Below, one piece after another: positions 15,568 through 24,256 of a stretch of 43,708 bases of DNA; the stretch's first letter is position 1; every line of letters starts with the position of its first letter. The position numbers and the translations under genes were made by a program. The stretch lies in NCBI GenBank assembly GCA_043748015.1, contig JAYTOA010000021.1, forward strand, positions 1 to 43,708, written 5' to 3'. Origin of the DNA: JAIBBG01 sp043748015. Lineage in GTDB: Bacteria; Bacteroidota; Bacteroidia; Flavobacteriales_D; Sanyastnellaceae. Under the pieces are notes generated by a model, which was not told the DNA's origin, did no database searches, and worked only from the letters and a program-made list of their open reading frames with translations.

Positions 15568-18534
15568 TTACTTTATTGAGAAGTTCTTGCTTTGTTTTTT
15601 ATCCCCAGAAGAAATTACGATTGTGTAATCGCTTTTCACCAGATAGAATTTCCCATTGTCAGCTTTTTTGATCGACAACTTTTTTTCTTTTGACAAATCA
15701 CGCGCTGCATTCAACGCATCGCACAAATGGTTAGCAATCGATTCTTCAATGCTGAAATCGCAGTTGTAATAATTTAGTCCTTTCGAAATTGTTTGTGGAT
15801 TTGCGGTAAAAAGCAGGAGACTATCGCCCAGCCAACATTCAATCTTCACATTCGCATCTGCCTTTGAAGAATAAAATGGAATGCTGAAATTCGGAATGTA
15901 AGGTTCGAGCCATTTGCTCCAGTTTCCGCCCCACTCGCCGTTTCTCTTCATATCCTTCAAATCGAATAAATAGATAAGTGAGTCCTTCACATTATTGACT
16001 TGTTGAATTTCTTCGAGGTCAGCAATCCAGATACTTCGACCATGTGTTCCCAATACAAGATCTTTCTCGCGATTCTGAATAACCAAATCGTGCACTGCGA
16101 CTGCGGGTAGATGAGATGAAAAAATCGACCATGAATTTCCTTGATCAAGCGAAATGTAAAGCCCGTTATCTGTGCCGAGATAGAGTATTCGATCATCAAC
16201 AGGATCTTCACGCATTACATTCACGGGTTCCATTGGCAAACTTGCGCCAATGTTCTTCCAAGTGGTGCCAAAATTTTCCGTTACAAATACATATGCGTTG
16301 AAGTGATCATTGCGATAACCGTTGCAAGTGACATACATTCTTTCTTTCACTTTTGATGAAAAAATAACCCGACTTATCCATGTCGAAGATGGTAATCCTG
16401 CGCTAATATTTTTCCAGTTGTAACCATTGTCGTTGGAGATGTGAACCAGACCATCATCACTGCCCACGGCAAGCAAACCGAACTGCAATGGAGATTCTGC
16501 GATGCTCGTCAAAGTGCCGTAAGGAACATTACCTGCAATTCCACCACTGGTGAGATCACCACTCAGCGTTTCAAAATTTTCGCCACGATCAAGTGAACGA
16601 TGCACTTTGTTGGAGCAGATGTAAAAAATATCCTGGTTATGTTTCGAAAGCAGAATCGGCGTTTGCCAATTCCATCGTAAAGGTTTCTCGCCGAGTTTGT
16701 GATTGATTTGAAAATCCTTCTCATCACCGCCATTTCTTTTCAAACGAGAGTAATTTCCGAATTGAAAACCCGTATAAACCGTTTCATTGTCACGCGTGTC
16801 GACCATCACTTGCATTCCATCACCACCCATGATAGACGTAAATTCGTTGTGACCGGTAATCAACCAATCGCTGTTCGGTTTTGTTTTTGAAGAACCCACC
16901 CAGACTCCATTGTCCTGCAATCCGCCGTAAACATTGTAAGGAATTGCATCATCTACTTGTACTGTATAAAACTGTCCGACTGCCGGAGTGTTGCAATTGA
17001 CAAACGTTTTTCCATCGTCATAACTTATTTGCACACCTCCATCGCTACCATTGATGATGTGATTCTTTTTTGCCGGATCAATCCACAACACGTGATGATC
17101 GACATGCACATTGTCGGGATTGATACCACGCCAAGTTATTCCACCGTCATCGCTTGTGAGAAGCGGAACACCTGCGATGTAGAGTTTCTTTGCGTCCTTT
17201 GGATGAACTGCAATTACGCCGAAATAATATCCATAAGTAAAGACTACATCATCGAGAAAATCCTCATGCGTGCGTGTCCAATTCTTCGAGTCGAAATCAT
17301 AACTATACACTTCAGCTCCGACAACCGGAGTGTCGAAAAGATCATTGTTCGCATCATAGAGATAATCATACAACGCAGAGGGTTTCAGCCTTCCGGCGGA
17401 TATTTCGTCACGCACATAATTAACAGAATATTCCTTGGGAAATTGATTTTCATTCAAGAAAACGCGCAACATGGTAGTATCCAAGGCAAGAAATTCGGAT
17501 GACTTCATGTTCTGAAAAATATTTTTCTTCAATACATCCTTTGCCTCCTCTTCCTCAACAGTTTTTGGACGATGATCCTGATTGTCGACCATCGCAAAGA
17601 GATATTTTCCTGCAGAAGAATGATGCATGGCCAAACCAATTCGTCCTAATTTATCGTGAGGAATTTTTCCAAAAGCCAAATTTCCTGCACTTGAAATTTC
17701 CTTCCAGGTTTTACCACCATCCTGGCTTTGATGCACTCCTGAAAAACTTCCGTTGCCGTTGAAGTTCCATGCAGTTCTATCACGATGCCAAATGGCAGCA
17801 TATAATTCTAAAGGATTCAACGGATCAATCACAAGGTCAACCGCGCCTGCATTCTTATCAACGTTCAACACATGTGACCATACCTTACCTCCATCCTCTG
17901 TTTTAAAAACACCACGTTCCGAACTTGGCGAATAGAGATGACCAAGAACCGCAACCCAAGCGGTATTGGGATTGTCAGGATGAAGAACAATTCTTCCGAT
18001 GTGATGCGATTCCGATAAACCCCGATGCTCCCATTTCCATTTTTCATTTCCGGAATTATTTGGAATGCGATGTCCCACAAACATGCCAACACCACTATAT
18101 GAAGATCGTGAAGAATTCGCTTCACCGGTACCAATCCATACCGTTTCATCGTGCTTCCAGTCTACGGCAATGTCACCAATGGTCATCACCATTTCGTTGT
18201 CAAAAAGCGGAGTGAACGAAGTTCCGTTATTGTGTGTTACCCACAATCCACCACTTGCGTATGCAACATAAAAATGAGTCGCATCATTTGGATCCACATC
18301 CATATCGACAACACGGCCACCCATTACAGATGGACCCACGCAACGTAGCGGAATGTTCTTTGTCGCAGAAGACTGTTCGAGGGCGACACGTTTTTTCAAT
18401 CCATCGAGACGGAGATCTGCGGAAGTGACCGGTAAACCAGAGGCAGTAGATTTATCTTTTTTGCTCCCATATTGTGCAAATCCTAATAATGAGCAACACA
18501 CGAATAATACAGCTACGAGAAATTTCCCACGCAT
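15568..18534 (-). CDS. Exported Asp-box (BNR/sortilin-type) propeller protein
   Basis: This 988-residue protein has a signal peptide (residues 1-20, ending GFAQ). It contains at least eight Asp-box or BNR motifs of the form S-x-D-x-G-x-T-W, for example KTEDGGKVW, SQDGGKTWKEI, TSDDGGITWRGI, SNDNGYNWKNI and SLDQGNSWSIF, spread from about residue 90 to 800. They imply one or two large propellers of the sortilin/VPS10 or glycosidase-like kind. The conserved N-terminus (LRCVGPSVMGGRVVDMDVDPND) and GGLWVTHNNGTSF are common in Bacteroidota proteins annotated as WD40/YVTN/BNR-like. No T9SS tail is visible. Function is unknown; peptide or glycan binding is an inference. Confidence 0.85.
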   Translation of the reverse strand: MRGKFLVAVLFVCCSLLGFAQYGSKKDKSTASGLPVTSADLRLDGLKKRVALEQSSATKNIPLRCVGPSVMGGRVVDMDVDPNDATHFYVAYASGGLWVTHNNGTSFTPLFDNEMVMTIGDIAVDWKHDETVWIGTGEANSSRSSYSGVGMFVGHRIPNNSGNEKWKWEHRGLSESHHIGRIVLHPDNPNTAWVAVLGHLYSPSSERGVFKTEDGGKVWSHVLNVDKNAGAVDLVIDPLNPLELYAAIWHRDRTAWNFNGNGSFSGVHQSQDGGKTWKEISSAGNLAFGKIPHDKLGRIGLAMHHSSAGKYLFAMVDNQDHRPKTVEEEEAKDVLKKNIFQNMKSSEFLALDTTMLRVFLNENQFPKEYSVNYVRDEISAGRLKPSALYDYLYDANNDLFDTPVVGAEVYSYDFDSKNWTRTHEDFLDDVVFTYGYYFGVIAVHPKDAKKLYIAGVPLLTSDDGGITWRGINPDNVHVDHHVLWIDPAKKNHIINGSDGGVQISYDDGKTFVNCNTPAVGQFYTVQVDDAIPYNVYGGLQDNGVWVGSSKTKPNSDWLITGHNEFTSIMGGDGMQVMVDTRDNETVYTGFQFGNYSRLKRNGGDEKDFQINHKLGEKPLRWNWQTPILLSKHNQDIFYICSNKVHRSLDRGENFETLSGDLTSGGIAGNVPYGTLTSIAESPLQFGLLAVGSDDGLVHISNDNGYNWKNISAGLPSSTWISRVIFSSKVKERMYVTCNGYRNDHFNAYVFVTENFGTTWKNIGASLPMEPVNVMREDPVDDRILYLGTDNGLYISLDQGNSWSIFSSHLPAVAVHDLVIQNREKDLVLGTHGRSIWIADLEEIQQVNNVKDSLIYLFDLKDMKRNGEWGGNWSKWLEPYIPNFSIPFYSSKADANVKIECWLGDSLLLFTANPQTISKGLNYYNCDFSIEESIANHLCDALNAARDLSKEKKLSIKKADNGKFYLVKSDYTIVISSGDKKQSKNFSIK

Positions 18535-18574
18535 AGTTTGAATCAGATTATTTAAAAAAGTGAGCCCTACCAGC

Positions 18575-19702
18575 TTACTTAATGTATCTCCAGTCTTGCT
18601 TGTTTTTGATGCCTTTCAAGGATTGATAGATCAAATTGATAACATGCTCAACATCGTCGATGTCCACCATTTCAACCGTTGTGTGCATGTAGCGAAGAGG
18701 CAAGGAAATCAATGCGCTTGCCACACCCATGTTGCTATATGCGAACGCATCCGTATCAGTACCTGTGCTTCTTGAAACAGCTGCACGTTGAAATGGAATC
18801 TTTGTTTTGTTTGCGGTGTCGATGATATGCTTGAGCAAATTATTTTGTACTGCCGGGCCATATGAAACAACCGGACCTTTACCACAAGAGAGATCACCAT
18901 TCACCACTTTATTCATCATAGGCGTTTGCGTATCGTGACACACATCAGTTACGATGGCGACATCGGGATTGATGCGATGGGCAATCATTTCGGCACCGCG
19001 CAAACCAATTTCTTCCTGAACAGAATTGGTGAAATAAACACCAAAAGGAAGTTTGTCTTTTTTCTCTTTGAGCATACGGGCAACTTCAGCTATCATGAAA
19101 CCGCCGATGCGGTTATCGAGCGCACGACCCAGATAATAACGCTTATTTAGAATCATGAATTCATCTTCGAAAGTGCATACACAACCGATGTGAATTCCGA
19201 GCTTTTCCACTTCATCTTTTGTAGTACAACCTACTTCAAGAAAAATATTTTTCATGCTCGGCGTTTCTTCTTTTGCAGCATCACGAACGTGAATCGCAGG
19301 CCATCCAAAGACACCTTTTACGACACCTTTATCGGTGTGAATATTCACGCGTTTACTTGGAGCAATCATGTGATCACTACCACCATTGCGACGCAGATAG
19401 ATGAATCCATCGTTGGTGATGTAATGCACGAACCAGGAAATTTCATCTGCATGCGCTTCAATCACAACCTTATACTCAGCTTTTGGATTGATCACACCGA
19501 CAACAGTGCCGTACGTATCCACCATGTATTCATCAACATAAGGCTTTATGTAATCGAGCCACATCTGTTGACCAGGCTTCTCAAAGCCTGTCGGAGCAGC
19601 GTTGTTAATATACTTCTCAAGAAAATCAAGTGACTTAGCGTTGGTGATCTTCAATACTTTTTCTTTCTTTGCTGCCGGTTTAGCTGCTTTTTTCTTTGCC
19701 AT
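18575..19702 (-). CDS. M42-family metallo-aminopeptidase
   Basis: The 375-residue protein (from ATG 19702) carries the full M42 set of metal and catalytic residues: H84 (AHADE), D196 (GRALDNRIGG), E230 and E231 (QEEIGLRGA), D253 (VTDVCHD) and H340 (RYMHTTVEMV). These are cytosolic dinuclear zinc or cobalt aminopeptidases (TET/FrvX/YsdC type) that often form dodecamers. An N-terminal Lys/Ala-rich tail (KKKAAKPAAKKEK) is unusual and may be a disordered extension. Upstream TTG codons lengthen the frame but enter the divergent spacer. It is divergent from MnmD. Confidence 0.9.
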   Translation of the reverse strand: MAKKKAAKPAAKKEKVLKITNAKSLDFLEKYINNAAPTGFEKPGQQMWLDYIKPYVDEYMVDTYGTVVGVINPKAEYKVVIEAHADEISWFVHYITNDGFIYLRRNGGSDHMIAPSKRVNIHTDKGVVKGVFGWPAIHVRDAAKEETPSMKNIFLEVGCTTKDEVEKLGIHIGCVCTFEDEFMILNKRYYLGRALDNRIGGFMIAEVARMLKEKKDKLPFGVYFTNSVQEEIGLRGAEMIAHRINPDVAIVTDVCHDTQTPMMNKVVNGDLSCGKGPVVSYGPAVQNNLLKHIIDTANKTKIPFQRAAVSRSTGTDTDAFAYSNMGVASALISLPLRYMHTTVEMVDIDDVEHVINLIYQSLKGIKNKQDWRYIK

Positions 19703-19732
19703 ATTCAAAAATTTATTGCGGTAAAAATAATC

Positions 19733-19747
19733 TGCACTTGAAGTGCA
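19733..19747. promoter_or_regulatory. 15-bp palindrome in the pepM42/mnmD divergent spacer
   Basis: TGCACTT-G-AAGTGCA is a perfect palindrome with one central base, lying between the divergent starts at 19702 and 19804. This could be a dimeric repressor operator. No matching regulator is seen. Confidence 0.35.
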
Positions 19748-19803
19748 CAACCAACCGTTTAACACAACTCAACACGATTTACGCACAACATTTGTCAATA
19801 TTT

Positions 19804-20505
19804 ATGGAAGAAAAAAAAGATAGCGACCTGATAAAGGTCATTATCACTGAGGATGGTTCGCCTTCATTGTTTCATTCCGGATTGAATGAGACATATCATT
19901 CGCGACATGGTGCGCTGCAGGAATCGCAATATGTTTTTATTGAAAAAGGGTTGAAGCAAGCATCGACATTTCACGCTTCGCTCAATGTGCTGGAAGTTGG
20001 ATTTGGCACAGGACTCAATGCATGGTTGACGATGTCTTTCGCGCAAGAACACCAAAGAAACATTCATTTCACAACGCTCGAAACTGCGCCATTGGGTGAA
20101 GAAATATTCTCTAAACTGCATTTTTCAAATACTTATTCGAAACACTCCGGAGATGATTTTTCGCGATTGCATTTTGCCCTTTGGGATGAAGCAGTGCCGA
20201 TTACGACGTTTTTCATCATTAAAAAAAGAAAAATGGCCATTCAGCTTTTTGAGTCTACAAAAAAATTTGATGTAATCTATTACGATGCATTTGGCCCTCC
20301 TGCACAGCCGGAGATGTGGACACCTGAGATATTCGCAAAGCTCTTTTCTATGATGAATGATGGCGGCATTTTCGTTACCTATTGTGCCAAAGGTCAGGTG
20401 AGACGTGATCTTGAGGCGTGTGGCTTTATCACCGAAAGATTGCCGGGTCCGCCAGGAAAACGTGAGATGCTTCGAGCAACAGTTCCGCAATTTTCATCAA
20501 TATGA
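19804..20505 (+). CDS. mnmD: tRNA 5-methylaminomethyl-2-thiouridine methyltransferase MnmD
   Basis: This 233-residue SAM-dependent methyltransferase completes the wobble uridine (mnm5s2U34) of some tRNAs. The SAM-binding motif is EVGFGTGLNA (64-73). The family-typical YYDAFGPPAQPEMWTPEIF lies at 159-177, and the end has TYCAKGQVRRDLEACGF and LPGPPGKREMLRA. This is the MnmC methyltransferase domain without the FAD oxidase half, the form found in many bacteria. ATG 19804 is preferred over an upstream TTG that gives a non-homologous extension. The Nudix gene follows 28 bases downstream. Confidence 0.9.
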   Translation: MEEKKDSDLIKVIITEDGSPSLFHSGLNETYHSRHGALQESQYVFIEKGLKQASTFHASLNVLEVGFGTGLNAWLTMSFAQEHQRNIHFTTLETAPLGEEIFSKLHFSNTYSKHSGDDFSRLHFALWDEAVPITTFFIIKKRKMAIQLFESTKKFDVIYYDAFGPPAQPEMWTPEIFAKLFSMMNDGGIFVTYCAKGQVRRDLEACGFITERLPGPPGKREMLRATVPQFSSI

Positions 20506-20533
20506 ATGTAGTTATCATTGTAAAACAATTCAA

Positions 20534-20980
20534 ATGCCCGATCGCTTCAACATTCGTGTGTATTTCATTTTGCTGGATGAGCATCGACTCCTCGTTGCTG
20601 ATGAAATGATCAAGGGTAAACCTTACACAAAATTTCCTGGAGGAGGATTGGAATTTGGAGAAGGCACGATCGAATGTGTGCAACGAGAAGCGATAGAAGA
20701 ACTGGGACAGGCAGTGGAAATAGTCGATCACTTCTACACTACAGACTTTTTCATGCAATCTGCATTTCGAGAAAGCGATCAAATCATATCCATTTATTAT
20801 TTAGCGCGATTGACTGCCGAGCAGCAATTCAAGTCTTCTGAAAGAAAGTTTAGTTTTATGCAAACAACAGATGACGAAGAATCCTTTCGTTGGGTGAATA
20901 GAACCGATTTGATAGACGAAGAATTCACATTCCCGGCAGATAAAGAAGTTGTACGAAGACTATTATTACTTCAACAGTAA
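20534..20980 (+). CDS. Nudix hydrolase
   Basis: This 148-residue protein contains a Nudix box G-x5-E-x7-REAIEELGQ at residues 37-59, with the catalytic REAIEE core intact; only the last hydrophobic position is Gln. The surrounding strands (RFNIRVYFILLDEHRLLVADE, then KFPGGGLEFGE) fit the fold. It should cleave a nucleoside diphosphate-linked substrate; which one cannot be told. The ATG at 20534 is preferred, because the frame upstream overlaps mnmD out of phase. It is probably co-transcribed with mnmD. Confidence 0.88.
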   Translation: MPDRFNIRVYFILLDEHRLLVADEMIKGKPYTKFPGGGLEFGEGTIECVQREAIEELGQAVEIVDHFYTTDFFMQSAFRESDQIISIYYLARLTAEQQFKSSERKFSFMQTTDDEESFRWVNRTDLIDEEFTFPADKEVVRRLLLLQQ

Positions 20981-21034
20981 TCAATACGTTTTTCTATTGG
21001 GGATTTCAAGAGAAGTTGCAGTTCATGAAGATCA

Positions 21035-21610
21035 TCACATGGCCAGGCGACGAGTCACATGTCGCATAACGGATTCGTACAATTGATCCGGATTCATAGT
21101 TCTCCAACGTATATCGTTGAGCTGTCCGCCCAGAACAAAATAGCTATCGATATTGGCGTCCTTCATATCGTCAAGAACATGGCTCCGGAAATTCATCAAT
21201 GCTATCCAGCCATCAGCATCATTCACATCTTCAAACCATTCCTCGTAATAGCTGTCATCAGAACTATGGAAATTCAACACGTTCTCGCCGATAAGAATGA
21301 ATTTCGAAACACCCCTGTTCATTAGAACTTCCATCACTTCTCTTTTGAGAAACATGATATCGTTGTACAAAAGATCATTCCACTCACCCATCAATTCAAT
21401 GATGGCGATACCATCCTCATAATTGGTGAAAATTACTTTCAGAAATAGTGTTTGACTTCCGAAATTATCCCATTGTGGATGAATATAGTGATCGTAAATT
21501 TTGTGAGTGAATTCAAACTCTGAATACTCCCTTTCGAAAAACGGGGACATAGGATCCTCGCTTGCGACATAGTAGCCGCGCCAGTTGTAATATGGTTCGA
21601 GTGTATGCAT
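21035..21610 (-). CDS. Conserved hypothetical protein
   Basis: This 191-residue acidic, aromatic-rich soluble protein has no signal peptide or membrane segment. Its alternating strands and helices (TLFLKVIFTNYEDGIAIIELMGEW, then VSKFILIGENVLNFHSSDDSYYEEWF and SYFVLGGQLNDIRW) suggest an alpha/beta fold. I do not recognise a family or catalytic motif. It lies 46 bases upstream of murQ's 3' neighbourhood in the same direction, so it may be read through from murQ. It is convergent with the Nudix gene. Confidence 0.65.
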   Translation of the reverse strand: MHTLEPYYNWRGYYVASEDPMSPFFEREYSEFEFTHKIYDHYIHPQWDNFGSQTLFLKVIFTNYEDGIAIIELMGEWNDLLYNDIMFLKREVMEVLMNRGVSKFILIGENVLNFHSSDDSYYEEWFEDVNDADGWIALMNFRSHVLDDMKDANIDSYFVLGGQLNDIRWRTMNPDQLYESVMRHVTRRLAM

Positions 21611-21656
21611 TTTTTTTCAGAAACAATTCATCAGTCGGACTGAAAAGTTCCATTCG

Positions 21657-22496
21657 TTATTTTCCATCATGTGCATCTACAGCTTTGCGCACACTTCCGT
21701 GTTGTTTTAAAAGTTGACCGGCTTCTTCTTCATTCAGGCCGGTTAGTTTCATAACCATATTCGTTCCGCGATTCACCAGTTTATTGTTGCTCAACTGCAT
21801 ATCCACCATCTTATTTCCTTTCACACGACCGAGGCGAATCATCACTGCGGTGGAGATCATATTCAATGTCAATTTTTGTGCTGTGCCACTTTTCATGCGT
21901 GTACTGCCTGTGACAAATTCAGGTCCAACTATCACTTCTACAGGAAAATCAGAAACACTGCTCAACATTGTATTTGCATTGCATGTGACGCATCCTGTAG
22001 CTATTTTATTACTACGACATTGCTCCAATGCACCAATCACATAAGGCGTAGATCCCGAGGCAGCAATACCCACAACAACATCCTTTTCATTGATGCCGTG
22101 TGTTTGCAAATCCTTCCACCCTTGCTCTCTATCATCCTCAGCAAACTCGACAGGATATCTGATAGCACGATCTCCGCCGGCAATGATTCCAATGACAAGG
22201 CCGTGTTCAACACCAAAAGTTGGCGGACACTCTGAAGCATCCACAATGCCAAGTCGACCGCTCGTTCCGGCGCCGATATAAAACAGCCTTCCACCATTCT
22301 GCATATTACCGGCTATTCGTTCCACAAGTTTTTCAATCTGAGGTATGGCGAGATTCACGGCAAAAGGGACCGTTTTGTCTTCATCGTTGATATTTCGCAG
22401 TAGCTCAGCCACCGACATATTCTCAAGGAGATCATAACTACTATCGCTTTCGGTTGTTCCTGTCACTTTATTTCTTTTTACAAAAATACTTTGCAT
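21657..22496 (-). CDS. murQ: N-acetylmuramic acid 6-phosphate etherase
   Basis: MurQ cleaves the lactyl ether of MurNAc-6-phosphate, giving GlcNAc-6-phosphate and D-lactate during recycling of peptidoglycan. The 279-residue sequence has the SIS-domain phosphate loop GAGTSGRLG (75-83) and the ASECPPTF segment with E89, which corresponds to the family's catalytic Glu. It continues with GIAASGSTPYVIGAL, GPEFVTGSTRMKSGTAQK and a C-terminal AGQLLKQHGSVRKAV. The length is normal or slightly short for the family (about 300). The ATG at 22496 is the only reasonable start. It is divergent from the TPR/PD40 gene. Confidence 0.93.
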   Translation of the reverse strand: MQSIFVKRNKVTGTTESDSSYDLLENMSVAELLRNINDEDKTVPFAVNLAIPQIEKLVERIAGNMQNGGRLFYIGAGTSGRLGIVDASECPPTFGVEHGLVIGIIAGGDRAIRYPVEFAEDDREQGWKDLQTHGINEKDVVVGIAASGSTPYVIGALEQCRSNKIATGCVTCNANTMLSSVSDFPVEVIVGPEFVTGSTRMKSGTAQKLTLNMISTAVMIRLGRVKGNKMVDMQLSNNKLVNRGTNMVMKLTGLNEEEAGQLLKQHGSVRKAVDAHDGK

Positions 22497-22582
22497 ACTC
22501 GGGCGTTACCATGATGGCGATGAATAATTTCTTTCACCATCACCTTGCATAAACCAAATGTCAGGTGCAACATTCGAGGCAC

Positions 22583-22590
22583 TAATTTTG
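22583..22590 (+). promoter_or_regulatory. Possible Bacteroidota -7 promoter box before the TPR/PD40 gene
   Basis: TAATTTTG matches the Bacteroidota -7 consensus TAnnTTTG, 38 bases before the ATG at 22629. I do not see a convincing TTTG -33 box at the usual distance, so this is a weak call. Confidence 0.3.
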
Positions 22591-22628
22591 ACTACTTTGT
22601 TGGCATTCAATAATCACTGTAACAACGC

Positions 22629-24242
22629 ATGAAAATTTCACTTCCGCTTTTATTCATTCTTGTATTTTCCTGTTTCATGGGATTCTCTCAAAAAGATTCT
22701 ACTAAAACGGGCTTCTTCAATCAGGCATTGGCTACGCCGAAAATCATGGCGGCAAGGCACGAATTCAACGAGAACAATATGCGCGGGGCATTGCTCATCT
22801 ATCGAGATGTATTGGCATCAGAGCAGAACAATCCGGCGGCTTTATATGGAACAGCGGAGTGTTATTACTACATGAAGAGATATGACCTGGCGTTGGAGTA
22901 CATCGACAAAGCAACTGCCGTGAACAAAAACATTTCAAGTGATTCAGATTTTTTTTACGGAGAGATCTATCATCGATTGGCACGAATAGATGACGCGATT
23001 GCTTCCTTTCGCAAATTCATGAACATCGCCAAGCCCAATAGTTATGAGTATATGCTGGCAATTGAATTCATTTCTCAATGCAACTATGCCAAGGATATGA
23101 TGGCGCGCCCGGTGGATGTCACCATCAAAAATCTCGGCAACAAAATCAATTCTCGCTATGATGATTACACACCAAGTATAACCGCTGATGGAAAAATGAT
23201 CGTGTTCACGTCACGAAGAATTGACACGAAAGGAGGACGCATGGATGAGCATGGCGACAACAAATATTTTGAAGACATCTACTACAGTGAGTACGATGAA
23301 AAAACAGGTGAGTGGGGCCAGTCATTTGGTGTTGAAGGTGAGCTCAACACAGAAACTTATGATGCAGTGTTGAGTATTTTTCCTGATGGAAAGGGCATGT
23401 ATGTTTACAAGAACACGGTGAACACGACAGGAGATATTTATTTCTCAGAGTATCGTCCTTCTAAAAATGAATGGAGCAATGCTGAAAAAATGCCTCGACC
23501 TATCAACACATCTTACTTTGAAGGGTCAGTCTCCATGACTGAAGACGGCAATACATTGTACTTCATCAGTGAAAGGCCTGAAGGTCGTGGTCAGGGAGAC
23601 ATCTACGTGACATCAAAAAAGGGATCAGGATGGAGTAATCCAAAAAATATTGGTGAAGTACTCAATACCGAGCTCGATGAAAAATTTGTATTCATACATC
23701 CCAATGGCAAAACATTGTACTTCGCGAGCAATGGACATCAGACCATGGGCGGCTATGACATTTTCAAAACGGAATTTGTAAACGGTGAATGGAGTATTCC
23801 CATGAATCTTGGATATCCGATCAATACAGTGAATGAAGAGTCCACTTTTTCCATTACCAAAGACAACAAGACACTTATGATAGCGGCGGAATACCCTGAC
23901 AGCTTTGGTGAGCGTGATATATATAGCATTGACGTATCGAGATATCCAATGATTGCCGAGGGATATGAAAACAGCACCTACGGACAGGTACTATTCACCT
24001 GCACTGATTCTTCCGGTGAAGGGGTCAAAGGAGTGTTGATCCGTGTCATTGGCCAAGCTTCCGGTAGAGAAATCACTTCTGTAAAAACAGACAAACTTGG
24101 AAGAGCAAAAATCAATTTGCCGGGTAATCAGAAATACCAATTTGTAATAACCGAAAAACTTTTTTCCGAATCACGCGAAATCGAGCTTCAACTCAAAACG
24201 CAAGGTGAAACTGTCGTGAAGATGGATGTAACTATCAAGTGA
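22629..24242 (+). CDS. Exported TPR and PD40-repeat protein (PorE-like without OmpA domain)
   Basis: This 537-residue protein has a signal peptide (1-20, ending GFSQ). It is followed by TPR helices (about 40-150, for example NPAALYGTAECYYYMKRYDL), then PD40/WD40-like strands (about 170-430) with PSITADGKMIVFTSRR, SMTEDGNTLYFISERP and FIHPNGKTLYFASNG. A carboxypeptidase-regulatory-like beta-sandwich follows (about 445-537). This order is the start of PorE, a T9SS-associated protein, but the OmpA peptidoglycan-binding domain that normally follows is absent. It therefore probably has another surface or periplasmic scaffold role. Confidence 0.8.
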   Translation: MKISLPLLFILVFSCFMGFSQKDSTKTGFFNQALATPKIMAARHEFNENNMRGALLIYRDVLASEQNNPAALYGTAECYYYMKRYDLALEYIDKATAVNKNISSDSDFFYGEIYHRLARIDDAIASFRKFMNIAKPNSYEYMLAIEFISQCNYAKDMMARPVDVTIKNLGNKINSRYDDYTPSITADGKMIVFTSRRIDTKGGRMDEHGDNKYFEDIYYSEYDEKTGEWGQSFGVEGELNTETYDAVLSIFPDGKGMYVYKNTVNTTGDIYFSEYRPSKNEWSNAEKMPRPINTSYFEGSVSMTEDGNTLYFISERPEGRGQGDIYVTSKKGSGWSNPKNIGEVLNTELDEKFVFIHPNGKTLYFASNGHQTMGGYDIFKTEFVNGEWSIPMNLGYPINTVNEESTFSITKDNKTLMIAAEYPDSFGERDIYSIDVSRYPMIAEGYENSTYGQVLFTCTDSSGEGVKGVLIRVIGQASGREITSVKTDKLGRAKINLPGNQKYQFVITEKLFSESREIELQLKTQGETVVKMDVTIK

Positions 24243-24256
24243 TACCCATGTTAGCA

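Noticed and set aside
19696..19803. TTG-started extension of mnmD
   Set aside because: It covers the divergent spacer, including the palindrome, and has no family similarity; ATG 19804 gives a normal MnmD N-terminus.
20405..20533. Extended N-terminus of the Nudix hydrolase
   Set aside because: The upstream part overlaps mnmD out of frame; the conserved Nudix N-terminus starts at 20534.
22629..24242. Calling the TPR/PD40 protein PorE
   Set aside because: There is no C-terminal OmpA domain and no other T9SS core gene beside it, so only a PorE-like domain order can be claimed.
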